A stretch of 64,000 nt of DNA from Cellvibrionaceae bacterium 1162T.S.0a.05 (GTDB taxonomy: Bacteria > Pseudomonadota > Gammaproteobacteria > Pseudomonadales > Cellvibrionaceae). The DNA lies in assembly GCA_000964245.1 (NCBI GenBank), contig LANB01000001.1, forward strand, positions 3,723,501 through 3,787,500, written 5' to 3'. Within the stretch, counting starts at the first letter, position 1. Each line of letters starts with the position of its first letter. The position numbers were made by a program, and so were the translations under genes. Below are positions 37,281 through 47,200 of the stretch, in pieces. The notes under the pieces were generated by a model, which was given only the letters and a program-made list of their open reading frames with translations, was not told where the DNA came from and did no database searches.

Positions 37281-38528
37281 TTAATTACACATCACCCCGG
37301 TGCCCTGCCCGGCACAAAAACACGGACTACCCGGCGGCCCGGGATTAATCATGATTACGCAGCGTCGGTTACCCCAAATGTCACAACAGTATGGGGCGTT
37401 TTGTGTTTCGCGAACTGTTACCGTTGTTGATCTCGAATCCTCTGATCCATCACTGCCATAGCATGTGAGTGTAAATTCTGTTGTTTGATCGGGGTAAAAG
37501 GTCATTCTTCCGGTGACTTTGACCTGACTATCATCGTAATTCACATCATCACTTATCACACACTCCTGGGCGTTTGCTGTGTTCCAGGATAACCTGATCT
37601 CTTCGCCAGAGTTGATAGTGCGGTCATTTGCTCGGAAGGAAGAAATTTCCACCGGGTTGTTGATGGCGACACAACTGCTGCCATTCCAACGTTGGTTGCT
37701 CGCTGGACAACGTTTTGCGCATTTATAGCCATCCCAGAATTCATCCGACGCGCAGCTTATTGCAACGCATTTGTCTCCCTGAGCAACCAGCCCTTGTGGG
37801 CAGTTAATGATGCAGCGTGAGCCATCCCAGTAGTGATAGGTTTTTTGTTCGCAAATTTTTTGTTCGATCTGGCTTTTTTCTTCAAGCTCAAGCTTACTCA
37901 GGAAATTATCCAACCTGGCTTTTCTTTGTGCGGCGCTGGGATGTTTATCCGTCCCCTCTCCTGGCAAGACATTTAACGAATCTATAATCTGGACTTTTTT
38001 TGCGCCCAGAACATGTAACATTTTAGCGGCAATTTGATCTGCCTCGTATTCATTGGCGTGACCAACAGAATCATCAAGATAAACATGCGCTGCGAAATGG
38101 TGTGCGAGTTCGTGAGCAAGTACAAAACGAACCTTCCAATTGCCATCAGCTTTGGATTTCAGATTTGCAAGAAACTTGCGATTATAGATAATCTGCCTTT
38201 TACCGCGGCTAATACGAGCAAGCGCGTTGGGCACCGGGCCGGTAAGAATCTCTGGATAACGTGTAATTCCGACAGCGTTGCCGACTTCACGAACAATGTC
38301 TTCTACCGACTTTTCTGATAACCCGGTATCAATCGTGCCGGGAATATCGCCGTACAGTGAGCATGCGAGTTTTAATCCGTTGTCGGGGTACGTACAGGTT
38401 CCGTTTTCGCAAATGCGATCACCGTGACACTGACTGTCACTGGTACATGCAAGCAGCGTTGAAAAAGGACTTAAACACATTGAAAAAACGACAATAAAAA
38501 CAAGGAGTATTCTGGTATCGTTTTTCAT
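37281..38528 (-). CDS. Secreted zinc metallopeptidase-like protein with Cys-rich and Ig-like C-terminus
   Basis: 415 residues with a signal peptide (ILLVFIVVFSMCLSPFSTLLAC). A short Cys-rich segment (CTSDSQCHGDRICENGTC) follows. The peptidase part has HELAHHFAAH near 138 (HExxH plus a third His) and EYEADQIAAKML near 162, the M48-like order of ligands. Repeated units around C...W.G..C (residues 225-285) and an Ig-like fold (VEISSFRANDRTINSGEEI onwards) follow, ending in a Cys-rich tail. The ATG overlaps the previous stop (ATGA) and has GGGAG upstream. It probably acts in the periplasm, at the cell surface or outside; the Cys and Ig parts suggest substrate or surface binding. Confidence 0.8.
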   Translation of the reverse strand: MKNDTRILLVFIVVFSMCLSPFSTLLACTSDSQCHGDRICENGTCTYPDNGLKLACSLYGDIPGTIDTGLSEKSVEDIVREVGNAVGITRYPEILTGPVPNALARISRGKRQIIYNRKFLANLKSKADGNWKVRFVLAHELAHHFAAHVYLDDSVGHANEYEADQIAAKMLHVLGAKKVQIIDSLNVLPGEGTDKHPSAAQRKARLDNFLSKLELEEKSQIEQKICEQKTYHYWDGSRCIINCPQGLVAQGDKCVAISCASDEFWDGYKCAKRCPASNQRWNGSSCVAINNPVEISSFRANDRTINSGEEIRLSWNTANAQECVISDDVNYDDSQVKVTGRMTFYPDQTTEFTLTCYGSDGSEDSRSTTVTVRETQNAPYCCDIWGNRRCVIMINPGPPGSPCFCAGQGTGVMCN

Positions 38529-39610
38529 AAAATAACTCCCTTGCCCGCGACTTCTGCAGCAGGCTTTTCTTCGGGGATGCTTTTTTTGGTCTCAAGTTTT
38601 TCGGGTGCCTCTGTCAGGTCTTTTCCGGGTATGCATATTAAAGTTGACGCATCGTCCATTGTGGACTTTTCGCAACGGTCTCGAATTGCGCTTGATATAA
38701 CGATTTTCAATTCCTGCATATAGTTGGTGGCAACGCTGTTAGAGGGTAAATGCCAGTCGCGTTCTCGCGACGTGTTCTGAGGGTTAATTAACAAACTGGC
38801 ATTAACATGTAATTCATATTGCAACTCGAACTCACCTTCACGCATGGACGGCGTGCTGTCTGATCGCGGCTCGTAAAGTTCAATTTCAACGCCTATCCAT
38901 GCAAATTTTCTGATTAATTTCAAAAACTGCCTTTCAAAGACGGCAATCAATCGATTCCCGGAGCGAGGGCTATGAGCAAGAGACGATTGCGGGTTGGTGT
39001 TTAGAAATAGAGGCTCAAGTTGGATTTCCTTGCGAATGGATGCAAGAAGCGCATCGGTATTGATTTTTTTATTTGCAAAAATAGCGAAGTCAATATTCGG
39101 TGTGTTGGCAAATTCCTGGGTTTTCGTCCAGCCTTCAATATAGGGGATATACGCTACCCGGTTTAGTACAACCATCGCAATTCTGCATTGAGCAGGTGGC
39201 CCTTTTTGTTCACCAATGACAAGGCTCTTACAGAGAATGAATGCATCGAGTAGACGACCTTCTGTCGCCACTTGCTGATTGGTAATAATGTCTAAACAGT
39301 ACGAGGGGGCGCAGATTTCCAGAGTATCATTTCGCAAGGCATCAATTTTTTCTACAATATGACTGCCTTCTTTTAATGTGGTGGCGGGTGCCCAGGAAAT
39401 GTCGGCTACCATACCTTCGTTGGAATCAAGCTCATGGCCCTCCAGACTGAGCGCGACAAATTCGTTTGTCTGGGCTGAGCTTTGACCAATTCGTTGAATA
39501 ATATCCTGTGCTTGCTTTTCCGAGATCAGATGAAATGCATCTGCATGGGATGCCGTCCAGTAGACCAGTAACGCTATTGCGATTAACACGCGTTGACAAT
39601 AAGCCACCAT
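38525..39610 (-). CDS. Exported protein of unknown function
   Basis: About 361 residues from the ATG at 39610; a TTG two codons upstream is also possible. A signal peptide is clear (RVLIAIALLVYWTASHADA). The mature part has paired cysteines (ICAPSYCLDI near 110 and ILCKSL...AQCRIAM near 145) and a charged C-terminal tail ending KGVIL. I do not recognise a family. It lies between a small membrane protein and the peptidase, overlapping the latter by 4 bp, so the three are probably translated together and may form an envelope complex. Confidence 0.75.
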   Translation of the reverse strand: MVAYCQRVLIAIALLVYWTASHADAFHLISEKQAQDIIQRIGQSSAQTNEFVALSLEGHELDSNEGMVADISWAPATTLKEGSHIVEKIDALRNDTLEICAPSYCLDIITNQQVATEGRLLDAFILCKSLVIGEQKGPPAQCRIAMVVLNRVAYIPYIEGWTKTQEFANTPNIDFAIFANKKINTDALLASIRKEIQLEPLFLNTNPQSSLAHSPRSGNRLIAVFERQFLKLIRKFAWIGVEIELYEPRSDSTPSMREGEFELQYELHVNASLLINPQNTSRERDWHLPSNSVATNYMQELKIVISSAIRDRCEKSTMDDASTLICIPGKDLTEAPEKLETKKSIPEEKPAAEVAGKGVIL

Positions 39611-39612
39611 GA

Positions 39613-40077
39613 TCAAGGCTCATTATTGGCTGTGTGCGAAGAAGGGAAAATACCGCTGACAACAATACTGGTTGTTGCCGCAAGAATACTTAATGCAACA
39701 GTAATACTGGTTGCGAGCGCGTCTATAGACATGCCTTGCCCGGGTACGGCAGCGGGTCGGTTAGACACAAGAAATACCAGCATGGATACAGCGAGAAGTA
39801 GCGCGAAAAGATAAAACGGCCCTTTTACAAGCAATGTCAGAAGATCACCACCGCTGTGCGCCCGGGTAATGACAGTTCGATTTTTACCGGAAATGATGTA
39901 GTGACTTGCAGCGGTAAGATAGCCAAGAAAAAGTGGCAGGATGAGTTCGCCCAGGCGACGGGCTTGCTCCCAATCCAGGGCTCCAAAAAGAGGTGCGATG
40001 GCGAGCGTGGTTAATGCAAGGCCGGTCGAAATTAAACTCGACTTCACTATCCACAAGCGCGCGTCTTCCAATGTCAT
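39613..40077 (-). CDS. Small integral membrane protein
   Basis: 154 residues from the ATG at 40077, chosen because a near-perfect Shine-Dalgarno (AAGGAGGTAAT) precedes it. About four hydrophobic segments: SSLISTGLALTTLAIAPLFGA (13-33), LILPLFLGYLTAASHYII (48-65), GPFYLFALLLAVSMLVFLV (85-104) and ALATSITVALSILAATTSIVV (120-142). No family recognised. It is the first gene of the three-gene set ending with the peptidase; its stop is 2 bp from the next ATG. The open frame extends upstream to 40341 without a stop (see the next entries). Confidence 0.7.
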   Translation of the reverse strand: MTLEDARLWIVKSSLISTGLALTTLAIAPLFGALDWEQARRLGELILPLFLGYLTAASHYIISGKNRTVITRAHSGGDLLTLLVKGPFYLFALLLAVSMLVFLVSNRPAAVPGQGMSIDALATSITVALSILAATTSIVVSGIFPSSHTANNEP

Positions 40078-40341
40078 ATTACCTCCTTGTTGAAGAAGGC
40101 GCGTGGTTGGAGAAGGCGTGCCAGCGCCTGGACTATACACACGAGGTGTATAGCAGGCGCTGGCCCACCGCAGATGCCGTATAGGGTGCGTACCCGTGAG
40201 GGTGCTGCATTCACTTCTTCTCGGCTCGAAAGCAACGTAAGGCTCTGTATGAGCAACTGAGACCGCGAATCCAGATGATCCGGGAGGACTCAAACTTACA
40301 ACGAAAAGCGTTAAACACAAAGCGCACGAAAGCCATTTCAT
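40078..40341 (-). other. Possible signal-peptide leader frame upstream of the membrane protein
   Basis: An ATG at 40341, with AGGAAAGAAGG just upstream, opens MKWLSCALCLTLFVVSLSPP, a convincing signal-peptide-like start, and stays in frame into the membrane protein. The part encoded across 40110-40210 overlaps a strong hairpin element and has no family look. Either this is a genuine N-terminal extension interrupted by an inserted repeat element, or a short leader peptide, or chance. The better ribosome site at 40077 favours separate translation. Confidence 0.25.
40120..40164. repeat. Strong hairpin, REP-like interspersed element candidate
   Basis: GCCAGCGCCTG-GA-CTATACAC-ACGAG-GTGTATAG-CAGGCGCTGGC folds as a 19-bp stem with one 2-base bulge and a 5-base loop. 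It is too long and GC-rich for chance and has no T-run, so it is not a simple terminator. Its position 5' of the three-gene set, its flank (gtggttggagaaggc) and its bulged stem recall REP-type palindromes. The remaining gene-free DNA, 40165-40543, has AT-rich sequence near 40430-40510 in which I see no gene; a promoter for the minus-strand set could lie there. Confidence 0.6.
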
Positions 40342-40543
40342 CGACCTTCTTTCCTGAAGCCGAAGCCCAGGATACCCTATTCGGACCACGTAGGCGTCAA
40401 CATTGCAGTGGTGCCTGAACATTAAAAAGGTTAACGACTAATTTTTTTTATGTAAATAAAAAAAACTGATATTAATGGATGGATTTTTGCTAACTGGATA
40501 ATTTTTTATTGCCAAAATCATGGGGCAAAAATGACCCGGTGAG

Positions 40544-41269
40544 TTATTTTTTCAGGTAACGCGCGCGTAGAAATTCACAGGGAATATAGTTGTTCGCATA
40601 GGGAAAATCCAGGCCCTCGCCGAGGGCACATTGATAGACAACGCTGGCCCAGGTGGCCATTAAACCCTCTTCCAATAGTTGATATTCACCGTCCAGTGCT
40701 TCATCCATGTGTAAATCAATAAGATTGTTCAGTGCTTCTGTTACTTCAGAGATGTTTTTTTGGAGAACGCCCAGTAGGCCCTTGGCAATATTTTTAATGC
40801 GTGGTTCGTAATAAAAATTTGCAGCGCCTTTACCCGCATTGTTGATGAGATCATTTATTTCACTTTCTGAAGGTTTGCTAGAGCGCCATGTTTTCAATGT
40901 GTCAACAAGGTCGGCTAGCGGTTTGAATTCTTCGTTTTCCGGATTAAAGAAATTGGCACGAGGGATCGTTTGAAGTGTGTCCTGTATTGATTGATTGCCA
41001 AACAATAGACAAAGCTTCAACGGCATGCAGAAGTTCAATACATTCGCGTTGCCAGACACGCCTTGCGCATAAGCATGAATAGCGACATCAGCGGCCTTCG
41101 CCAGGTGTTCGGCCATGCCTTGTGTATCGCCAGCCCGCCAGGCGAAAAATCCCAGGGCTTTATGCGCTTCATACAATTCACTGGTATCGGTGTTGTCTGA
41201 CTCCAGCCAGCGACGATAGTAACGTACAACTTTCGCGGCATTTTCATCTGTAATGTGGTTTAACATCAT
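40544..41269 (-). CDS. Probable immunity protein for the eCIS giant toxin (Imm49-like)
   Basis: 241 residues, all-helical by appearance, no signal peptide, no membrane span. Its ATG overlaps the toxin stop by 3 bases (ATGATG context), the classic toxin-immunity arrangement. The plan, with an N-terminal TPR-like ELYEAHKALGFFAWRAGDTQGMAEHLAKAA near 30-60 and a C-terminal MATWASVVYQCALGEGLDF near 205, recalls the Imm49 group of immunity proteins; this is from memory and moderate. It would bind and block the nuclease domain at the toxin's C-terminus. It is the last gene of the eCIS operon. Confidence 0.6.
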   Translation of the reverse strand: MMLNHITDENAAKVVRYYRRWLESDNTDTSELYEAHKALGFFAWRAGDTQGMAEHLAKAADVAIHAYAQGVSGNANVLNFCMPLKLCLLFGNQSIQDTLQTIPRANFFNPENEEFKPLADLVDTLKTWRSSKPSESEINDLINNAGKGAANFYYEPRIKNIAKGLLGVLQKNISEVTEALNNLIDLHMDEALDGEYQLLEEGLMATWASVVYQCALGEGLDFPYANNYIPCEFLRARYLKK

Positions 41270-44200
41270 GGTTTGACTTCGAGTTCGCCCTTGGGTAAAT
41301 CAATAGTACTAAAATCGTAACCTTTCTGGCCAATATCATAGCCAACATCGCCGCTCTGCACCTCTTTAGGCAGAAAATCGGGTGGCGGTTTGGGGTTGTC
41401 AACGGCTTCTGTGGTGCGTCCGAATATCATGGCTTTGCCTTGTTCTTTCGATGCTTTAGCGAGGTCTCGCAGTTCAAATGCCAGCGGGTCGCCTGCGTTC
41501 ATCATTTTTTTCATGTTGCCAACAACCCAGGCAACCCCCATTTGTGGTCCGAGATGCGGGTTGCCCAAGCCTGCCCCCGGCCCTTTTGCTTCGCCGATGA
41601 TGGCCTCAGTGAGTTTGCCCTGGGCGTCACGTACTGCCCATACCTGATCGTATCCTGTACCTTTTTCAAACCCACGCTCCATTTTAAAATGGGGGAAGTT
41701 TTCAAGAATGAAGTGTGTAAAGGCGATTTCCCCTTTGGCTTCGGTGACACTTTGAGCCATGCCCGCCGTGCTCGCGCCAATTTCTTTGGCGAGTTGCTGC
41801 ATGGTTTCGTATTTTTCCTGCTGTTCTGACAGAGCGCGAAGATGTTCGAGAATTTTTTTACCGTCGCTGCGTGCGTCAAGATCAGCTTTAGTGAGCCCGA
41901 TTTGTTTGAGCGCTTCTGCTTCGTTAAACGTTCTCGGGTTTTGACTATCGTGTGCTTCAACTGTCATCTCTCTAAATGCGCGGGCGAGTTTGTCAAACCG
42001 ATCCTTGCTCTTCAGGTCTTTACGGGTATTACCAAGTCCACGTTCAATGACGTCATCGAGTAAATCTTTCATTGCCTTGGCATCGTTGGTATCAATGCCG
42101 CGTATTTCCGCAAGTTTTTCAATCCACAAACGCATTTCAGATAGGCTGGCGTATTCCCCATCACTCAAACCTGGCAATGATTTCTGCACGATCTCCGCAA
42201 ACAATCGCGAATCCTTGTCCGTTTGCATCCCGGCCCATTTCGGGGCTTCATTATCAAGTTTATTGAGCCAGGCATCGCCACCGGAAAGGCGGCCTTCATC
42301 GCCACCACTTTCCATGCGCTTCACCTGCCGTTGAATAGCGTCTTCTCGCTCGGCAGTCGATTTGAGTTGTGTTTCTTTCGAGTCTGTTGCCACAGGATCC
42401 CGTAAATCCTTTACGGCTCCGGTGATGTCCGCCGCAAGCATTTCCATTTCGGCGTGCCGATCTTCCGCGCTGAGGCTTGTGTCGTCTTTCGTTTTGCTGA
42501 TATAAGCCATTATTTTCTCAATGGCTTCAATATTTTTGTCTGTTCGTGGCAAGGTCGCAAGCGTACCAAAGAAATCAATGGAATCATCGATAAAGACTTT
42601 CCATTGTGTCCGTGTTACAGCCATTTCCATAATTAGATTTAAAAGGCGCTGGCCGTTTTCCGGGTCGATCTTACCTTGAATCGGTTTAATACTCGCATCG
42701 TGCAGCAGGATAAGCGCTTCAATGATATCGACATGTTCTGTTTTGTCAGAGTGTTGCAAGAGTTTTTCGAGCGCAATGCGTCCATCTTTATCCAGTCGGC
42801 CGGTAAACTGTGCAAGACTTTCGAGTAATTCAGGTTTTGACGATTTGGAAAAATACAGTTGTAGAAACAGGTTCCTGAATGTGTTCTCGTTGGGTGTGTT
42901 GCTCCGCAAAGTATGCAGGTTATCGACCATTGCTATGACCTCACTTATGGGTCGCGCTCTGGGGTCGCCACTTTGATTGCTGTGTACCAGCCAATCGATC
43001 ACACTCTCCCTGTCTTGATGCTCAAAGCCATCGGTGATTTCGATAAGGCGATCTATAAGGGTCGCCGGGTCTTCAACTTGATCGATTACCGAAAGGAGCT
43101 TTTTACTGTGATCAGAATGATCAGTCAGGATTAACAGATTTTCCAGGTCCTTCGCTTCGGTTTTTGCGATAACACGCTGTAGCAATTCAAGCTGATTGAG
43201 TTTGAGATTACCTGCATCAAAACACAGATCAACAAGCATACGGAATTGGCTATCACTTAGAGAGGCGGCGTGGAGCTCTGGTATCGCGCGAATAAATTTA
43301 TGCGCTTCCTTAATGGAATGACTGTTGGCGATGGCATCGACAAAAACCTGTTTTTCCACATTACTGAGTCGCTGCATCGCGACAACAATTTCTTGCGATC
43401 GCGCTTTGACAAGCTCGGGGTCAGCGTCATTTAAACGCGAGAGTAAAGAACGCAATTGTTCGGGCCCCGAAACGGAAGTCGTTAATGCGTGTAAGTGTTC
43501 AAATGGTATTTTTTCAGCTATCTTCTGGTATTTTTTCGCTGTCGCTTCACTGACATTGTCACTCAGCTGACCGTTAACAAAGTCACGCGCTGCCTGTTGC
43601 CTTTCCAGTTCAGACCCCGGTTCTGTATCGGTCCTCGCTGTCATATCCTTTTTATTAAATAAACGCGCAGGTTGCTCCAGCCAATCCGGCTTGTTGATAA
43701 TTCCCGCTTCCATCGCGCGGATGTGGGTATCAGAAATACTCGACATTTCCATAGAACGACGAACAAGATTACCCAAAGCCGCTTCGGTGATGTTCAAGCG
43801 GGTCTGTAAGCGCGCCTTTTCTGTCGGGTCTTGTGTTTTTTCAATATCACCTTTCAGGCTATCCATTAGACGGCGTTGCGCATCGACCTCGATTTCGATT
43901 TTGTTTTGATATACAGCAAGTTGTTGCGCCAGAGGGAGTGCATCCCATTCCGCAAGACTGATTTCATCAAGGCTTTTGATTTTTTCCGCCCAGTCGGGGT
44001 CACGGGTTTGCAGGACATGCAGACCCTCTTCTCGTAGAACCGATGGGTCGGCACTCTCACGCATGACAACCACAGGCTCACCATGAATGATCATGGTGAC
44101 GGCCTGACCTGACTGTGATCGGGTCAAGGCCTCGAACTCCGCATCACGCATGACCAGAATCGGGATATCCTGCATCTCTCCCTGTTGCGCTCGTGGCACG

Positions 44201-47200
44201 GAGGCAAGGAGTTCTTCGCGTAGTTTTGCCTGTTTATCAGCAGACACACTCACGGCCGGTTGTCTTACGGCTTCATCCAATGCGATTTTGAGTGCTTCGA
44301 CATCGGTGTCGGGTGCTTCTTTTAGCGCGGCCTCAATAAGTCGTTTTTTTGAGGCTGGCGATAAGGTGTCACCTTCCATTTGCCGAATACGCAGTTCTAC
44401 CAGTGCATAGTCGGGTAGAACGGAGAGTTGTGCGCGCTGTTCAGCGGGAATGTTCGACATACGCTGTTCCCGCTCTGCCCGTGCTTTTGCCCGCGCCTGT
44501 TGCTGTTTTCTGGCAGCATTGTCGAGGCCTCGTTCCAGAATCTTGTCGAAATCAGCCCGTTTTAAATTCGGGTTATTGTCGGTGGCTAAACGGTAAAGTG
44601 TTTCCAGGTCCGCCGGGCTACCCAGATCCTGAGCTGCAAATTTCTGTTTTAAGTCGGCGATATTTTCCTTTGGTAGCGAGGCAATTAAGGCGCGATCCTC
44701 GGGAGCAATATTTTCCATAACGCTTTGAAAGTTTGCTTCTACGATGGCGATTTCGAGATTGCGCGCATGATTAGCGGTTTCGACTGCTCTGTGCAGGGTG
44801 TTGAGAAAAGAGAACTCATCGAGATCCGGATTTTTCTCTCTCGCTTTTCTAAAAAGCGCATCCGCTGTGTCAGCGTCCAGACTACCGCGTTGAATCATCG
44901 CGGCAGCAATGGCCAGATCGCTATCAGAAAGTTGATGCAAGCCTTCAATATCAAGACCATCCAGCGAGCGTTGTAATTCAGGGTTCAAATCACTTGATAA
45001 GCGGCTGCGTACTCGCGCCCTGGTATCAGCTGAAATATCGCTTGGCGTAGCACGCGAAGCCTGGCTGTGTTCAATTGCAGAATCGAAAGCGCCCATTAAT
45101 TTTTCGCCATTTAACCCCGGTACCGATTCACGTAGCTCTACGATAAATTCATGACGTGCTTGCTGGCCTTTTTCATCGCTGCCAAAGCCGCCGCTGTCAA
45201 TCAGGGAAATGAGTTTTTCCAAACTGTCAGTATCCAGGCGGGTCGCCTGTTCTCTCAGTGCTTGTGGTAAGCGCGCAAGCGTGGTGTTCGCGACGGTAAC
45301 TTCGCGACGTACTTCACCGATATCAGAATCGTAATTCAACACGCCTGCAGAAATCCCCACTAAACGTAATGCACGTAATTCGCTATCGCTGACTGAGCTG
45401 CTGCTTCGTGCCGCTTCAAGCAGGTCCTGGTAGCGTTGTTTGTTTAAGCTATTGACCGCTCCGCGGAATCCTCCAACGGCCATATCGCGAAGTGCCGCAC
45501 CGCCGATACGCGTTAATGCATCACCGAATTTTCCTTTGAATTCGCCATTTGCATATTCAATTGCCACACCCACAGTTTCGCTGGCAGCAGTACCAACAAA
45601 TTCTGAAAGCGCTTCAGTGATAGCGGCGGTGCGATGGGGAGCATTGGCGGCGGCGCGTTGCAAGCTATTCATTTTTGCAGGGTCAACTTCACCCAATACC
45701 GCACTGTTCAATTTGTTGGTCATACCTTCAGAGACACCGGCAGCAACGCCTGAGATAGCTGCATTTTTCAGCGCACTGCTACCGATGTTTTCGAGGCCGT
45801 GCAGAAAGCCATCTTTCCAGGTATCTTCATTGAGTGCGCGTTGTGCGCCTGCAGAAAGGGCACCGGAAATTGCTTCACGGGCAACGGCACCGCCGACTTT
45901 TCCAAGACTTTTATTTAATGCACCGCCCATACGAGCGAGCATATTGGTTTTGCCCAGCCCACCACCAAGTGCGCCACCAAAGCCAGCGGAAGCCGCTTCA
46001 ACCGCCATCATTGCTGCATCATTTGCGGCCTCTTCCCAACCGTAGCGTTCACCTCGCATTCCCGCTTTGGCAACCATCGTTGCGGTACCGGAAATAATTG
46101 CAACAGCAATTCCCGCTGCAACGGCATTTACTCCAGGAATTAACATAAGTGCGACAGTGGCAATCAGCGCGAGGATGCTTATTGTTGTGGTTATCATCGA
46201 TTCCTGACGCGCGATTTCATTGCGATAGGATTCTGCAAAATTACCGATCGAGCGAGACGTGTCAGCAAATAGCGTGCGGTCGCCTCGGAAATTTCCATTT
46301 TCAAAAGCGGCAGCTTCAATTGCCGGGTCAAGCGTACCGTCTGCACTGTAAATCGCTGTAGGGTCGCCAGCGAAACGCTCAGCGGCTTCCGGGTTGTGTC
46401 TGCGTGCTTCCTCAAGAATCATACTGGCTAGACGTTCTTGCGAAGCGTCCAGATTGACTTGTTCATCTGTGCCTTCCATGGTGTGCTGTGCAATAAACCC
46501 GGTTCCACGAACACGTTCCTGGTGATAACGCATGGCTTGTGCACGGCTTCGATCCAGATCAGTTTTTTGTTCGTTGTCGACAATGCGTTGCAGTTCCATT
46601 GCCAGATCGCCAGAGGTTTCTGAACCGCGAGTGGCAAACCAACCAACTGGACTCATGGCAAACAAGGCGTAGTCGTCGGCCTCCCACTCGCGATCTTTAA
46701 TACCCATGGCGACGTCCATGTCTTCACCATAGCGTGCTTGCCAAAAGCTGCGGGCAGCGTCGTATTCTTCTTGTGAACGATTGCGATAAGAACGCAGAAG
46801 TAAATCGTCGTTGGTGCCAAGGCCTTCAGTGGCCAGTGCCGCACCAGCCTCAAGGCTTGCGCGACCGCCGGTAATCATTTCCTGGCCATAGCGTGAATGA
46901 CTGTAAACATCTTCATCACTGCGGCCGAGGTTATACATTTGTGTTGTGAGCCCATCAGCACGCGCAAACAAATCTCCAACACGCTGAGCCATATAACGTT
47001 CTGCTGCTTCCGGTGTTGAAATTTCATCGGCAGGTGCGCCAAGTTGCCGCGCCATAATTTGCAACCTGCCGCGATGTTCACTTTGTTCCTGATTAAATTC
47101 GCCCTGCAAACGTTCGCGCCGATCGAGCAAGTTTCCTGGCGCGTTTTCGGGACCACCCGCTTCTTCAATTTGCCGATCAATGTCGTCCAGCTCTTGTTGC

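Noticed and set aside
45440-46045. 201-codon open frame on the plus strand
   Set aside because: It lies wholly opposite the giant eCIS toxin, in a GC-rich coding region, and has low-complexity Ala/Pro composition typical of an antisense shadow.
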